A DNA stretch of 64,000 nt from Nectonema munidae (Eukaryota > Nematomorpha > Nectonematoida > Nectonematidae), in assembly GCA_030549495.1 (NCBI GenBank), contig JAUIRK010000251.1, forward strand, positions 62,001-126,000, read 5' to 3'. The stretch's first letter is position 1. Each line of letters opens with the position of its first letter. Positions 35,096 through 46,300 of this stretch are shown here, piece after piece. The translations under genes were made by a program, and so were the position numbers. The notes beneath the pieces were generated by a model. It saw nothing but the letters and a program-made list of their open reading frames with translations. It was not told the origin of the DNA and ran no database searches.

Positions 35096-37582
35096 CAGGG
35101 ATACGAAAGCTATCCATTTTTTATAGCTTTCGCTTCTTTTTAATATGAAAGCTTTTTTTTATTTGCTGAAATATTGTATTTTTTCCTATATTAATCAGTC
35201 TAATTGTTCAAATATGCCTTAGTGGGTGTATGGAATGTAGACTCAGTCTAAAACTCAATAGTTAGGTGTTTTATTTTCAATTTTGTAACTCTTATTAAAG
35301 TGTTTTAAACATTTATCACAAAATGTAAGAATATAGCCTATTACATGAAAATGCTTAAAATCTAAACCAATTAATATTTTGATATATGTAAAAAAACAAT
35401 GCAAATTAAAAACACTAAAAAGACATGACCTAGTATTTTTTTTATCAAAAACCACGCCTAAAATAATTGAGGTAAAAAAATCAAGCATTAAAATTTATTT
35501 ATACGGAGAAAAATTATAGCATTCGTTAATTCTTCACTCCTTTTTATTCGATTTTTACTAAGGATTAATTTAGATGAGAAAACACTCTTTCAACCGATAC
35601 TTATGTAGTAGGCATTGCACTAACAATTTTACAAACAGGCCATGATACATTTGGATAATTTTCAATTATATCCCAAACATTTTTGGCGTCTGCAAAACGC
35701 CCCAATCTCTCTATTTCAAAAAAAGCTTCTTCAAGATCATTTGATATATGTTTAAAAGGTGTATTTTTTTCATGACTCTGAAGATGTTTTTCAAAATCTG
35801 AAATTTCTTCAACATTTTGAGAATTATTCACCTCTACAGTTGAATTGGCACTCTTCTCTTTTAGCAAAAAACAATTCGGAACACAATAGAGAATGGTATC
35901 TTGTACTAATTTCTTGTAGTGCTTTTTTCGCTCTTTCTTTTTGAATATCACTCAAAAGAACACAACGAGCGTCAATCCAAATTGCAGCAAGTAGAATGTC
36001 GTTTTCAAATAATTTTTCTTCCCTTTTTTTCAAACTTGAAACAAAGTCTTGACTTTTTTCACCCATAGATTCTAAATCAAAAATCGTCTTCCTCCACTTT
36101 AAAAATACTTAACCTGGAGTAATACATTGACGTTGAAAAGACAAAGTTGTTTGATAGGGAATCTCAAGTATTGAAATAATTAAATGAACTAGTTCCCATT
36201 CATTCTCATCAAGTTCAACTTCATGTAAAGCCAAATCTTGAATAAAAGATTTTAACTCAGGAAATCTTTTTAACATTAAAAACGTACTCCCCCATCTTGC
36301 TGCAGTGTCTATCACAATGCCCTTACCAGATCCTCTTTTTAAAATTGCATCAGAATGAGGAGCACGTAAATGTGAAGCTACACCTCTCACTTTATTTAGA
36401 AAACTTTTCCACTTTTTAAGACCATCGACTACTCCAAGTTTATAGTTTTTTAATCTATCCCTAAAAATATAATCCCTAAAATTTGATTAAAAATGTGATA
36501 TTTTTTAATATGTGCTCTATACATCTCATATGATATATTTGATCCATATATAAAAGTTGTTCTTGATTATCATTTTCATATTCAGAAATGTCTGAACTTT
36601 CATTTATCAGATTTTCAATATTCATAAGTTTAACAGCCCGTGTCATATTAGCAGCATTGTCCACAGCACATCCAAGTATTTGTTTTTTATTAATATTAAA
36701 CTCTTTTAAAACATTAAAAACAAGACTTTTAATATTATTTGCATCATTAAAAGAATGTGTATCGACCAAGGCTAAAACTTTTTCAGTACACCCATTTTTA
36801 TCACACCAAAATTGAACTGTAATTCCAAGAAAGTGTAGTCTCACTCTAGTTACACTATCAAACTTTAAAAAGAGCATTTTTTTATAAAGCAAATTTTTCA
36901 ATAAATGTTTTTCTTCATCAAATTTTTTTAATAATAAAGCTTGAATTGCTTCACGACCAATGGAAACTTGTAACTTTTTTGCCAATTCACCATTAATAAT
37001 TTGAAAACCTTCTCCTTGAAAAAAACTTAGAGAAACACCATTATAAACAATCATCTTCAATATTCCAGTTTGAAAATTTTTTTGAAACAGTGTTGCTTGC
37101 AGATAAATGAGATTTTGGAAAGTATTCTAAAATATTACCTTGACAATTATCACTTTTCGGTTTTTTTCGATAAAAATACTTTGTCTTTTGTTTCTACTAA
37201 AGCGTAAATATTTTTATGGTATCTTTGGAGATGTCGTTTCAAATTTGAAGAGCTACCGATTTATAACTTTCTTATTTCATTATTACAAATTCTTTCATCA
37301 TTTATTTCAACCAAACAAACAAAGGTATTTTTTTCTTCTTTAAAATAATTATAAACTGTGCTCAAACGAGCCATTTTGATTATAAGAGGAAAATGAAAAC
37401 AAAAAAAATATAAATATAAAATAAAAAATAATTAATTTTGTTAAATGAATAATATATAACATTAAATTTTGTTTTGAAAATTTTTTCATAATAAACAATT
37501 TTCAAGCACTTTTCGCTTCCGCTTCCAAATTTTTGAGAAGCTTCCACCGCTTCCGTTTCCTGCTTCCACTTCCTTATCACTG
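35096..37582 (-). mobile_element. Full-length but decayed hAT transposon with BED zinc finger
   Basis: The 8-bp duplication atataaac (35088-35095 and 37583-37590) brackets ends CAGGGATACGAAAGC and, reversed, CAGTGATAAGGAAGTGGAAGC. On the - strand the coding region runs from about 37376 to about 35500. It starts with a BED-type zinc finger (MARLSTVYNYF..., then SNLKRHLQRYHKN), followed by the RNase H-like core with VDNAANMTRAVKLMNIENL and HMRCIEHILKN, then an alpha-helical insertion and the dimerisation core VSVERVFSHL. Several frame changes and stops interrupt it, so it is inactive. Both ends survive. Confidence 0.9.
36476..37060 (-). pseudogene. hAT transposase catalytic-core segment
   Basis: The longest open stretch (194 codons) of this element's transposase. 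It contains a catalytic-core Asp region (LALVDTHSF), the second Asp block CAVDNAANMT, and the C..H motif in MRCIEHILK. Further segments continue at 36390-36109, 36066-35824 and 35951-35601 in shifted frames. Confidence 0.8.
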
Positions 37583-37590
37583 ATATAAAC

Positions 37591-38110
37591 TATCATAATC
37601 ATAAGTCTCCAAAAATTTTCCGCCTTTAGCACAATTTCAATGTAGTAGAGCGAACTTTTCTGATTAAATTCTTTAAATATTTTGTAAAAACTATTTATAT
37701 ATCTTGTAAATCAATTTTAAAACGATGAATACGTTATTCGGCACAAATATTAAGAAAGAAGAGGGGTGAGCTAGTTTTTAAATATAATATGCTCATGTTT
37801 ACAAGGGGGGGGGGGGAATCAATTTGATTTGGACGCCATGAGCCCCTTTTGGCGAAGCTTCTGATTAATTTTCACTTTCTATAATAAAAATAAATAGGAT
37901 TTGATACATTTGTTTAATTAATATTTTAAATTTCAAAATTGGCATCATAATTTTAACTTTATAATAATCTAAGAAAAAAAAATTTCCTAAAAATTCAAGC
38001 GTGTGCAGTTGCACCCCTGGAAGAAAGGATCCCATTAGTTGGAAAAAGAGTTTTTAAGACTAATTTTTTAAGAAAAAGGTGATGTAAAGGAATGTCGTAT
38101 GTATATGTAT
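37591..38110. other. Intergenic stretch with a poly-G tract
   Basis: A run of about 12 G at 37805-37817 followed by ggcgaagcttctg looks like another degraded hAT end. Nothing else seen. Confidence 0.3.
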
Positions 38111-38134
38111 TAACTGTTTCCACATGGGTTTTTG

Positions 38135-38400
38135 GTGTGCTTTTTTTGATTTGGAAAAAGCTCATGATCGTGCTTAAAAAAGTTGTTTACTGATGCACTA
38201 GAAGAGGAGTTGCAACAAATCGGGAGTGAAAAACCACGGTTAGAATAACGGCAGGAATTTCAATGGAGTTTGAAATTAAAGTGGGCCTACATCCAGGTTC
38301 TGCTTCGAGTCTAGTTTTATTCGTGATTCTTATTGACGTTTTGAAGAAACAGGTGGGAGTAGAAAATATTTGGGAGCTACTGTTTGCTCCCAATATTTGA
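38135..38400 (+). pseudogene. LINE reverse transcriptase fragment
   Basis: FFDLEKAHDRA (about 38142-38174) matches the first Asp motif of non-LTR reverse transcriptases (FFDLEKAYDRV). In another frame FEIKVGLHPGSASSLVLFV and DVLKKQ...WELLFAPN (38257-38395) match the G.HQGS.LSP.LF and LLFADD blocks. The catalytic ADD reads APN and the frame is broken, so this is a dead fragment. No 3' tail or target duplication was identified. Confidence 0.75.
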
Positions 38401-38598
38401 CTAATTTTAATTCTGAAAATAAAAACATGGAGTTAGGTATACAATGAATAGGTTACTATTAGAGATTTACATGGGAATACATAAAAAATGTCAAGTACAT
38501 GGGATTGGTAGTCAGAAATAGAAGAGTTTGTGAAAACTAGGTACATGCAAGAGGAAATGAAAATAGCCTGTGACGAATAAGCGTTTATTCAGCATTTA

Positions 38599-38787
38599 TC
38601 AAATTGCCACGTACGGGCGCAGAGTTAGAGATACAAATGGGCATAAAAGTTCATTAAAACTTTCATTTAAATCTGAGCAAGAGTAGCAAAACCAAGGATC
38701 ACATAAATAACAATGTGTCATATCTTTACAGGATGAGTTTTCACATGAAGAACAAGACCAGGAGCTATTAGAATATTTATTTTTCAT
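38599..38787 (-). other. Short Cys-rich open frame, possible zinc-binding relic
   Basis: The 62-codon frame has seven Cys spaced C-x2-C-x5-C-x5-C-x2-C-x4-C-x2-C (CSSCENSSCKD, HCYLCDPWFCYSC), reminiscent of the zinc-binding tail of piggyBac-type transposases. No other piggyBac part was found. Low confidence. Confidence 0.3.
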
Positions 38788-38960
38788 TGGTAAGTAGCAT
38801 TCAAAAAAAAGAAATAGTTTTTTAAGAATAAAAAAGTATAGAAATCTCTATTTTTAAGAAAATACAAAATTTTATTTAAAACATAAAAATCAATTCTTAG
38901 TTAGTGAAAAACAAATTGATCTCCAATATAGACTTGGATTGAGAAATGAGCAAAAAACTC

Positions 38961-39440
38961 AGTGTTTATCAACGTTTTTTTACTCATGGGCCCCCTTTTC
39001 ACTTCTTTTTTTCTTGGTGGACCAAATCATAAAAATTGGACAAAAAATATCTATTTTAATATTTTTTATTAATATAATTTTCGAGGTTATGATAAAGAAA
39101 ATAGTATATACTTAGAATTCATTTTGAAATAAAAGCAAATCTAATACAACAATTTTTATAATAAAAAAAAGAAAGACATTTAATTAGATCCATGTGGTTG
39201 ATGCTGCTCAACGAGTTTCTTTATATCTGGTTGCATTGAAGTTAATACTAGTCGTAAAGCACCTCTTTTTATGATGTCAAGTCTATTGCGAAATTTTTAT
39301 AATAAAAACCGTTATGAGATGGTTTTCTTCATGGACCACCAAAATAACATTGCGGACCCCCAATTTATAATATTTCGCCTGTCGACGCCCTGAATTATTA
39401 TATGGACCCCTAGGGTCGATGTGGACTCCGGTTGAGAATT
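38961..39440 (-). mobile_element. Charlie-like hAT deletion relic
   Basis: On the - strand 39300-39180 encodes KFRNRLDIIKRGALRLVLTS followed by MQPDIKKLVEQHQPHGSN and a stop, the C-terminus of ZBED5/Charlie-type hAT transposases. The left edge reads CAGTGTTTATCAACG and the right edge ...ccggttgagaat, both related to CAGTGGTTCTCAACC termini, the right one truncated. The body between is largely deleted. Confidence 0.65.
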
Positions 39441-40235
39441 ATATTTTATATATAATATATTTTGATAAAAAGTTTGACAAACTCTCTGCCTAGTTAGTGT
39501 TTGAAAAAACAAATCACCATTCAGCATATCTTATATTATATTTAAGAAATAGAGAACAAGGTTACAAAAATAAAAAAATTTATAATCTATGGTAAATTTC
39601 AAGATAGAAGAATGAATAATTCCCCATAAAGCATACTCATCTCAATAGATTTGTTAATATAGTATGGCAATTAGGGGTAGACGATTGGATGCCTACGTAC
39701 TGTGATCGATACCTGAGAAACACGATGTTGTATATTAAAACACAAAAACACAAAAGTTCTAACCAATCATGATTTATATATAGTAAGCCTTTGTGTTTAA
39801 TCCTCTCAAAATTGGTATAGCAAATAATTTCCAGATTAAATTGCTTCAAGAACATCATGAATTTAGGCGGTTAAAAATTATGACCAATCCCAAAAATAAT
39901 TTAATCTGTTTAAAAAGTCATCATCCTGAAAATTTGAAGCTCTAATCAAATTTTACATATTTCAGTTATCTAATGTTTGAAGTAACTTTATTATTATAAT
40001 ACTAAAGCGTATATAAACAAATGTAAAAGTATTTAATAGTAATATACAGCGTAAGCAAGGAGAATAGTCTGAAGAAAGGTGAACATAAAAGAAAAGCACA
40101 CTTTTCCTAAAACTTACTTGTGCACAAAATAAGTTGAGTAGATTAAGCAAACAGATAATAGGTAGAAGAAGTTTGGGTATATGTGTGAGGAAGTTATACG
40201 TATCACGTATAAAGATGGAAAATAAAGATAAACGT
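39441..40235. other. 3' flank of the thioredoxin gene
   Basis: AT-rich; presumably contains the 3' UTR of the - strand gene. No element recognised. Confidence 0.35.
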
Positions 40236-40385
40236 TTAATCTTTCTTCGCAATTTTATTGGCTGATAAATTAGGAACGTTTGACTGACGCATCCAACTCA
40301 CACCAATAAAAACAACGATCAAAGCAGTAGAGGCTACAACTAATGCAGCAGAAGCTCCGATCACGGAAAGCATAAAGTTGCGTTG
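40236..40385 (-). CDS. Thioredoxin gene terminal exon: transmembrane segment and tail
   Basis: 50 codons including the stop TAA (40236-40238). Starts QRNFMLSVIGASAALVV after an aaatag acceptor. Lys residues at -2, -3 and -6 give a basic tail, but spacing is not the canonical KKxx retrieval signal. Confidence 0.85.
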   Translation of the reverse strand, partial: QRNFMLSVIGASAALVVASTALIVVFIGVSWMRQSNVPNLSANKIAKKD

Positions 40386-43300
40386 CTATTTAAAAAATAC
40401 AGTAATAAAAAAGAATTAAAAAAAGGATAAGTTATCATTACGCTCAATTCATATTCCATTTTGGAGACAATATCATCTCTAAACATAAAGAGAGATGAAA
40501 TTTGAAAGAAATATAGAAAGAGAAGAATTTAAAAGTATGAATTACAATGAAGACGACTTTAGTGGCACACGTTCACCTCTCACTTGTTTGTACCAGCGAC
40601 TTGCAAAAGAAATTAATTCATCATAGTCAAAGTCATCTCTCGGATACTGATATAGTTTCCCTTTTCTAAAGCTAAAGCATTAAACAAAAATAAACATTAA
40701 TATTTTGTAATAATAATGCAAAATAACAAATTAAAATTTTAAATTGGCAAATTTCTAAAAGTTGTATTAGAAAATATTCGCACTTTTAAATTTCAATTTC
40801 GTATAAAAGTTTTGCCTAAACAAAAAAAGCGTAAGCAGAAGATAAAGAAAAACGCATATGAAAAAAGACTTTGCATAATAAAACATTATTTTTTAATTGT
40901 ATGCAAATCAAAGAACATTTGATTTATGAAGGCAATGTGAGAGTAAGTTTTAATTCTAAGAAAACAATAGATGTTCAAAAATCTCATGCGAACAATTTGT
41001 ACATCAAAAAAGTTTGAGGGTTGAATTTTATTTCAATCAACCCTAAAATTATTTAAAAAGTCGATGAGCAAGCTATTTTTTTACTTTTGAGGTGGAAATT
41101 AGATCTACAAACCAATATTTGAGATATGTATTGACTTTTGTTTCACAAAATCATTTTATTCATCAAGAAAGAGAAAATGTCCAATTAAAAAATTATATAG
41201 GAAACCGTTAATTGACCAATTTGTTTATTCTAAGTATATAGTGAAAAATAAGTATTTTTTTATTTAACATTTTAATATTTTCAACTTTTAAAATATCTAA
41301 ATAATTTAAAACCGGTGTCTCTGTCTCTCAAGTGAAGGTAGTTCAAAAACACATTCTCAAAAAATTGAAGAATATTCGTAGTTTAAAGAAAACAAGAAAC
41401 TCTTGAGAAAAGTATTCCTTTTTAGTTTATTTTAAAAAGTCTAGAACTTTATAAAAAAAGACTTAATTTTGAAAATTTTTGGAAAAAATTAATTTTATTC
41501 TCAAATATAATTAGACTAGTTAGTAACATTTTAATCACTATACTAGTGGTGTCCAACATATTGAATGCCAAGAAAAAAAAATATATATAAATCAAAATGA
41601 TGTTTGTATAAAAAATTAAATGTTAATAATTCAAGTTTAGAATTTTTATATAACAAAAAGACATTTTAATGGGACATAGGCCACTAGGTCTGAAAGGGTG
41701 AACGCGTTTTTCGACATTTGTTAGAGAAGAAAAATAGAGATTTGGCAAAGATAACCTCTTCAAAACATACATAAATTGTAAATAAAGTTTTGGTTATTAT
41801 ACTGTAATTTAATTATTTCTTCTCTTCCTAATAGTTTTATATTCTTTTCTGTCACAAGTAGGGTTGCCAACAGTCCTTTATTTTCTTTTTTTGTCCTTGC
41901 TTTTTTTTATTTTTACAAAGGACGCTAAATGTCCTTTATTTTTGACTAGTGCTGCCAATTTAAAATACTTAAATCTAAACAAGATTATTTATATTTTTTA
42001 TATTACAAAAAAACTTTTTAGTTTTTTTCGAGACTTTAATTTAGGGTATTATTATTATGGTTTTTTCGCCAAAATTAAAAAATCAATTGATTTTTTCTAT
42101 TGTTAAATACAAAGTTTCTTACAATTGTGGAGTCAAACTTTAAAACTTTCAAAATAGACAATTATTTTTAATATAAAGTAGTTATTTATTCAGACGAAAA
42201 TCTGTGTATTTTTATGTATTTCTAAAGCGATTGTCATTAATGTTCTTGGTAAAAAAGCGCTAGAAGAAGTTATTAAAGATATAAAAAACCTCGAACCTCC
42301 TGTTTTTTTGGTCTTCAAATAGATGCATCAAACCACAAAAACATGAAAATGTACCCAGTCTGTGTTCAATATTTCAATAGGGAATTGGGTACAGTAAACT
42401 GTGTTATTGATTTCTTTGAGAATGCAAACAAAAGTGGTGATGGAATGTGGAACAGTTTAAAAAACACTATGGCAAGTTTCCAGCTTGATTGGGAAAAAGT
42501 ATCATGTTTAAGTGCAGATAATGCTAATTGCAATTTTGGAAGTAAACACTCTCTGTACCAATATCCTCACATTAAATAATGTTAAGGCTTTTCAAAATAA
42601 TGCCTATATTTTACATAATGCAATAAAGTGTGGTATCGGAAACTTGAACGTCGATAGAAAACATTAAATTGAAAATTTACGGCCATTTTTCAGTCTCAGC
42701 AAAAAAAACGTGAAAATCTTAGACTTTCATTTGTTTGTAGATACGGAATTTTTTGAGATTCTTCGTCATGTACCTACTAGGTGGCTGTCTCTTTTGCCCT
42801 GCATTGAAAGAATATTACATTCCTGGAAAACTTTAAGTTCATATTTTTTGAGCAGTCCAGTTGATTGCTCTAAACAATTGCTCAAACTTCTTAATGCGTG
42901 ATGTGTCAACACAAATTTCACAAATTATTGAAATATATTTTTTGGTTTTGTCAAATATGCTGGAAATTTTCAAACTATCTGTGCAACAACTTGAGAAAAA
43001 TGAAACTTCGGCACCTGATCTTTTCAATATGTTGACTAATTTGAGAAATAAATTGAAGTCTCGACATTCTGAAGATTTTTTGAATATCATGTTCAACAAC
43101 TTCTTAAAAAGTTAGATGCTGTTGAAGCTAAAAAGACAATTAAGCTTCAAACCTTTTTTTATCACAGTAATTACATATTTGGAGAAAAGATTTAACTTCA
43201 ATGAACAACGTTTGGTAAATTATCAATTTTGAGTTGTTTGGAGAATTCATTACCACAATATCAAAATATTTTAGAAATTGTTGATGAAACATTTAGTCTT

Positions 43301-46300
43301 CGATGTGAGAAAACATTTTAGTCTTCGATGAAATAATGACTCTTCAAAGTTGTTTTGATATTATGAAGTGTTTAGAAGAGTTTAAGTAGTAAATGGAACT
43401 AAATTTTTAAAACTTCGGGTGTCAAATGATCAAATCTTTTCAAAATTGTTTCATTTGTACTATTATACCAGGAACGTTTGCATTCTATGAAAGTTTTTAG
43501 TGTTATATCATCCAAGTGGAGAAATGACAGGAACAAAGGTTCAGTAGAGCTGATAAAAAATGAACTTTTCATAAACTTAAATTTGAAAGACACATGTCTG
43601 GAGTTTCCTGAAAAAATAAAGCAGGATTTTAAGATGTTTAAAGCAGAAAATAATCAATGCAAATATTATTTATGTTTTTTGTTTAATCATTCATTGATAA
43701 AAGAATAAAAGAGTATTTATATACAGGTCCGTGCTTGCAGTACTGCTTGACGTAGAGGTGGGCAAAAACAAACTTTTGGAGTTGTTGAGCTTTTTTTTGT
43801 CTCAAAGAAAATTTTTGCCGTTAAAGTTTTTCAGGTTGAGCATTTATTTTGTTTAAATTTTAAAAAGTTGGCAACCCTAGTCACAAGAGACTTACATTTT
43901 AACTATAATTTTTATTAGTTAGATACATTTTTTATTACTAAAGAAAACATTTGTTTTTTTTTGCATTTCATTATAATGACTGAGAACAAATTGACAGCAA
44001 TGAATATTATATCGAATTAAAAAGGATTTAACGTCGATATAAACGGGTTATGTAGAAAAGTCTCTCAAGGCGTGGATGGTAAAAGAGGGGCTCACAATCA
44101 GAGTGCAAGGGAGATGGGAGCATTTTTTGCGTCACGAAAACAATTTGAGCTTGGCATAGGGTTTTAGCTCATGGAATTCTTTCATGAATTTCTCTTTCCC
44201 AATTGCACCCGCAATTAGCATAAAAATAATTCTGTCTAAAGTTTTAACTCAGTTGATATTTATTGATTAGTAATATCGATCGAAAATCTTTGTCAGTTAA
44301 AATCATTAAAAATTTCCTACGCAAAATATGTAAATGTGCGCACCTGAGAGGCATATAAGAAATGGAAACTATTTCGCATCCTTGTTTACGTGAAATATAA
44401 TTATTCTTACAAAATAGCACTTGGAAACTCTCTAATTCCAAATCTACCTTCCAATTCATCAGAGACTTCAACATCAACTTTTCCAATATTCATTTTATTG
44501 TTTAATCTAGAAAATTGAAAAATAAAAAAATCAAAAAATATTAATATCATAAATATCCTGATAATACGCACTCTTTTATAGGACGCATGTTTTTTAAATC
44601 AAAAATTCATGGAAGAAAATATACTCATTTATATAACACACCAAAAGTAGATATTTCAATATCACTGAAAATAGTAAGATATGGAAACAATCTACTGCAT
44701 ACATAGTCCTACACTGAAGTATATATTTTAGTCATATTAATAAAAAATGGGATGATAGAAGAAAGAATTGATACGAATGAAAGGAGTATTATTTTTTAAT
44801 TATAGCTATCCATTATATCAGATTTAGGACGATTTGAGAATTATTTTTTTAGGAAAAAGTTAGCCTTATAGTAGTAGTATTATTTACTAAATAAATATGT
44901 ACCTTGAAGCCATTAATTCCCATGTGGGCATGATTTTTTCTTCACTCGGATTTGATGGTTCATAGCTTGAAAAATATTAAAAAATAGAATTAAAAATGGA
45001 AAACAAAAAAAACTTGTGGGTCTAATAAATCAAAGATTTGTGGATCTAATTAATCAAAAATTTTGAAGAAAAAATATAAACCAACTGGGAGTCATTATAT
45101 CTTAATCACACATTATATCAATTTTACTAACCACAATAAGATCCATAAATAAGGGTATTCATTAAAATTTTTTTATAATATTCTATATTAAAAATTAGCT
45201 TTATACAAAACTATATATAAATTTTTGATATGCACAGAAATAATGCTTGTAAAAGTGGCGTGTTAAAAAACTAAAGGGCGGGGAGGGGGAGGGAGTAAAA
45301 ATTATTTAGGGGCAATGATAAGAAAAAATGACTCAAATCAATGAACAAACTATATAAAAGTGGCCAATCTCTTTGAGAAGAAATGGAGAGAGTGATGGCC
45401 TAATGACAGGTAAGATACATCCTTGTGTTTAACTACTATATAATGACATTAATGACAAACTAAAAAATTTTGAAACTTTCAATTTATGATTATGAGCATG
45501 GAAAACATTTTTTTTTATGATTTTTCACTTCAATCGTATAAACAAAAAGAAGATAAAAACCAAACTTAAACCTCAAAAAACAGTGGCCAGATCTTTCCAA
45601 GTATAAAAACTCTTTTTAAATTGTCAGAGTAAAATAAAAAAAAAGATATTTTTGGCAACAAATAAGATGAGATATATGAATAGAAGTAAATAAGATTTTT
45701 TATTCTTTTTCATTTGTTTTATATAGCATATTTTTCTTTAAATGTCGGAGCAACATCGAGATTAGGATTTTTTCACATGACCATAAGACGCATGCATATT
45801 TTCAAGTTCTGAGCAACCTAACAATTATCTTGAAGAAAAATGGTCTCTTGTCCAAAAATTCTCTCCTCTACCATCATCTTCTCTGTTCTTCCCTTTTTAT
45901 AACTAATATTTTCATATTCTAGTCTAGTTATTATATCCTCCTCATTCAGATAAGTTATTATTTCATTGTTAATTTTATACAAAAAATGTTCGAAAAAATT
46001 TAGCCATTAGACCAAATTTATATAACTAAAAAGAAAAACAGATACACACAGACATTCATTCACTGACACAGATCATACAAGAGGCACACACAGACTACAT
46101 GAAACAAAATAATTACACAGAGAATGAAATTTTGGATAAGAATATCGAAACAAAAATGGAAAAATAAAGGATGAAAATAGCCTTTTGATTTGACATCATA
46201 GACTCAAAAATCATCGATCTATCTGTTTCTAAATTCGTCCTAAAATGATTTTTACTTAAATACATTAAATATGTATTTAAATACAAATACATTTGATCCA

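Noticed and set aside
38187-38393. 68-codon - strand frame
   Set aside because: Shadow of the LINE reverse-transcriptase fragment on the + strand.
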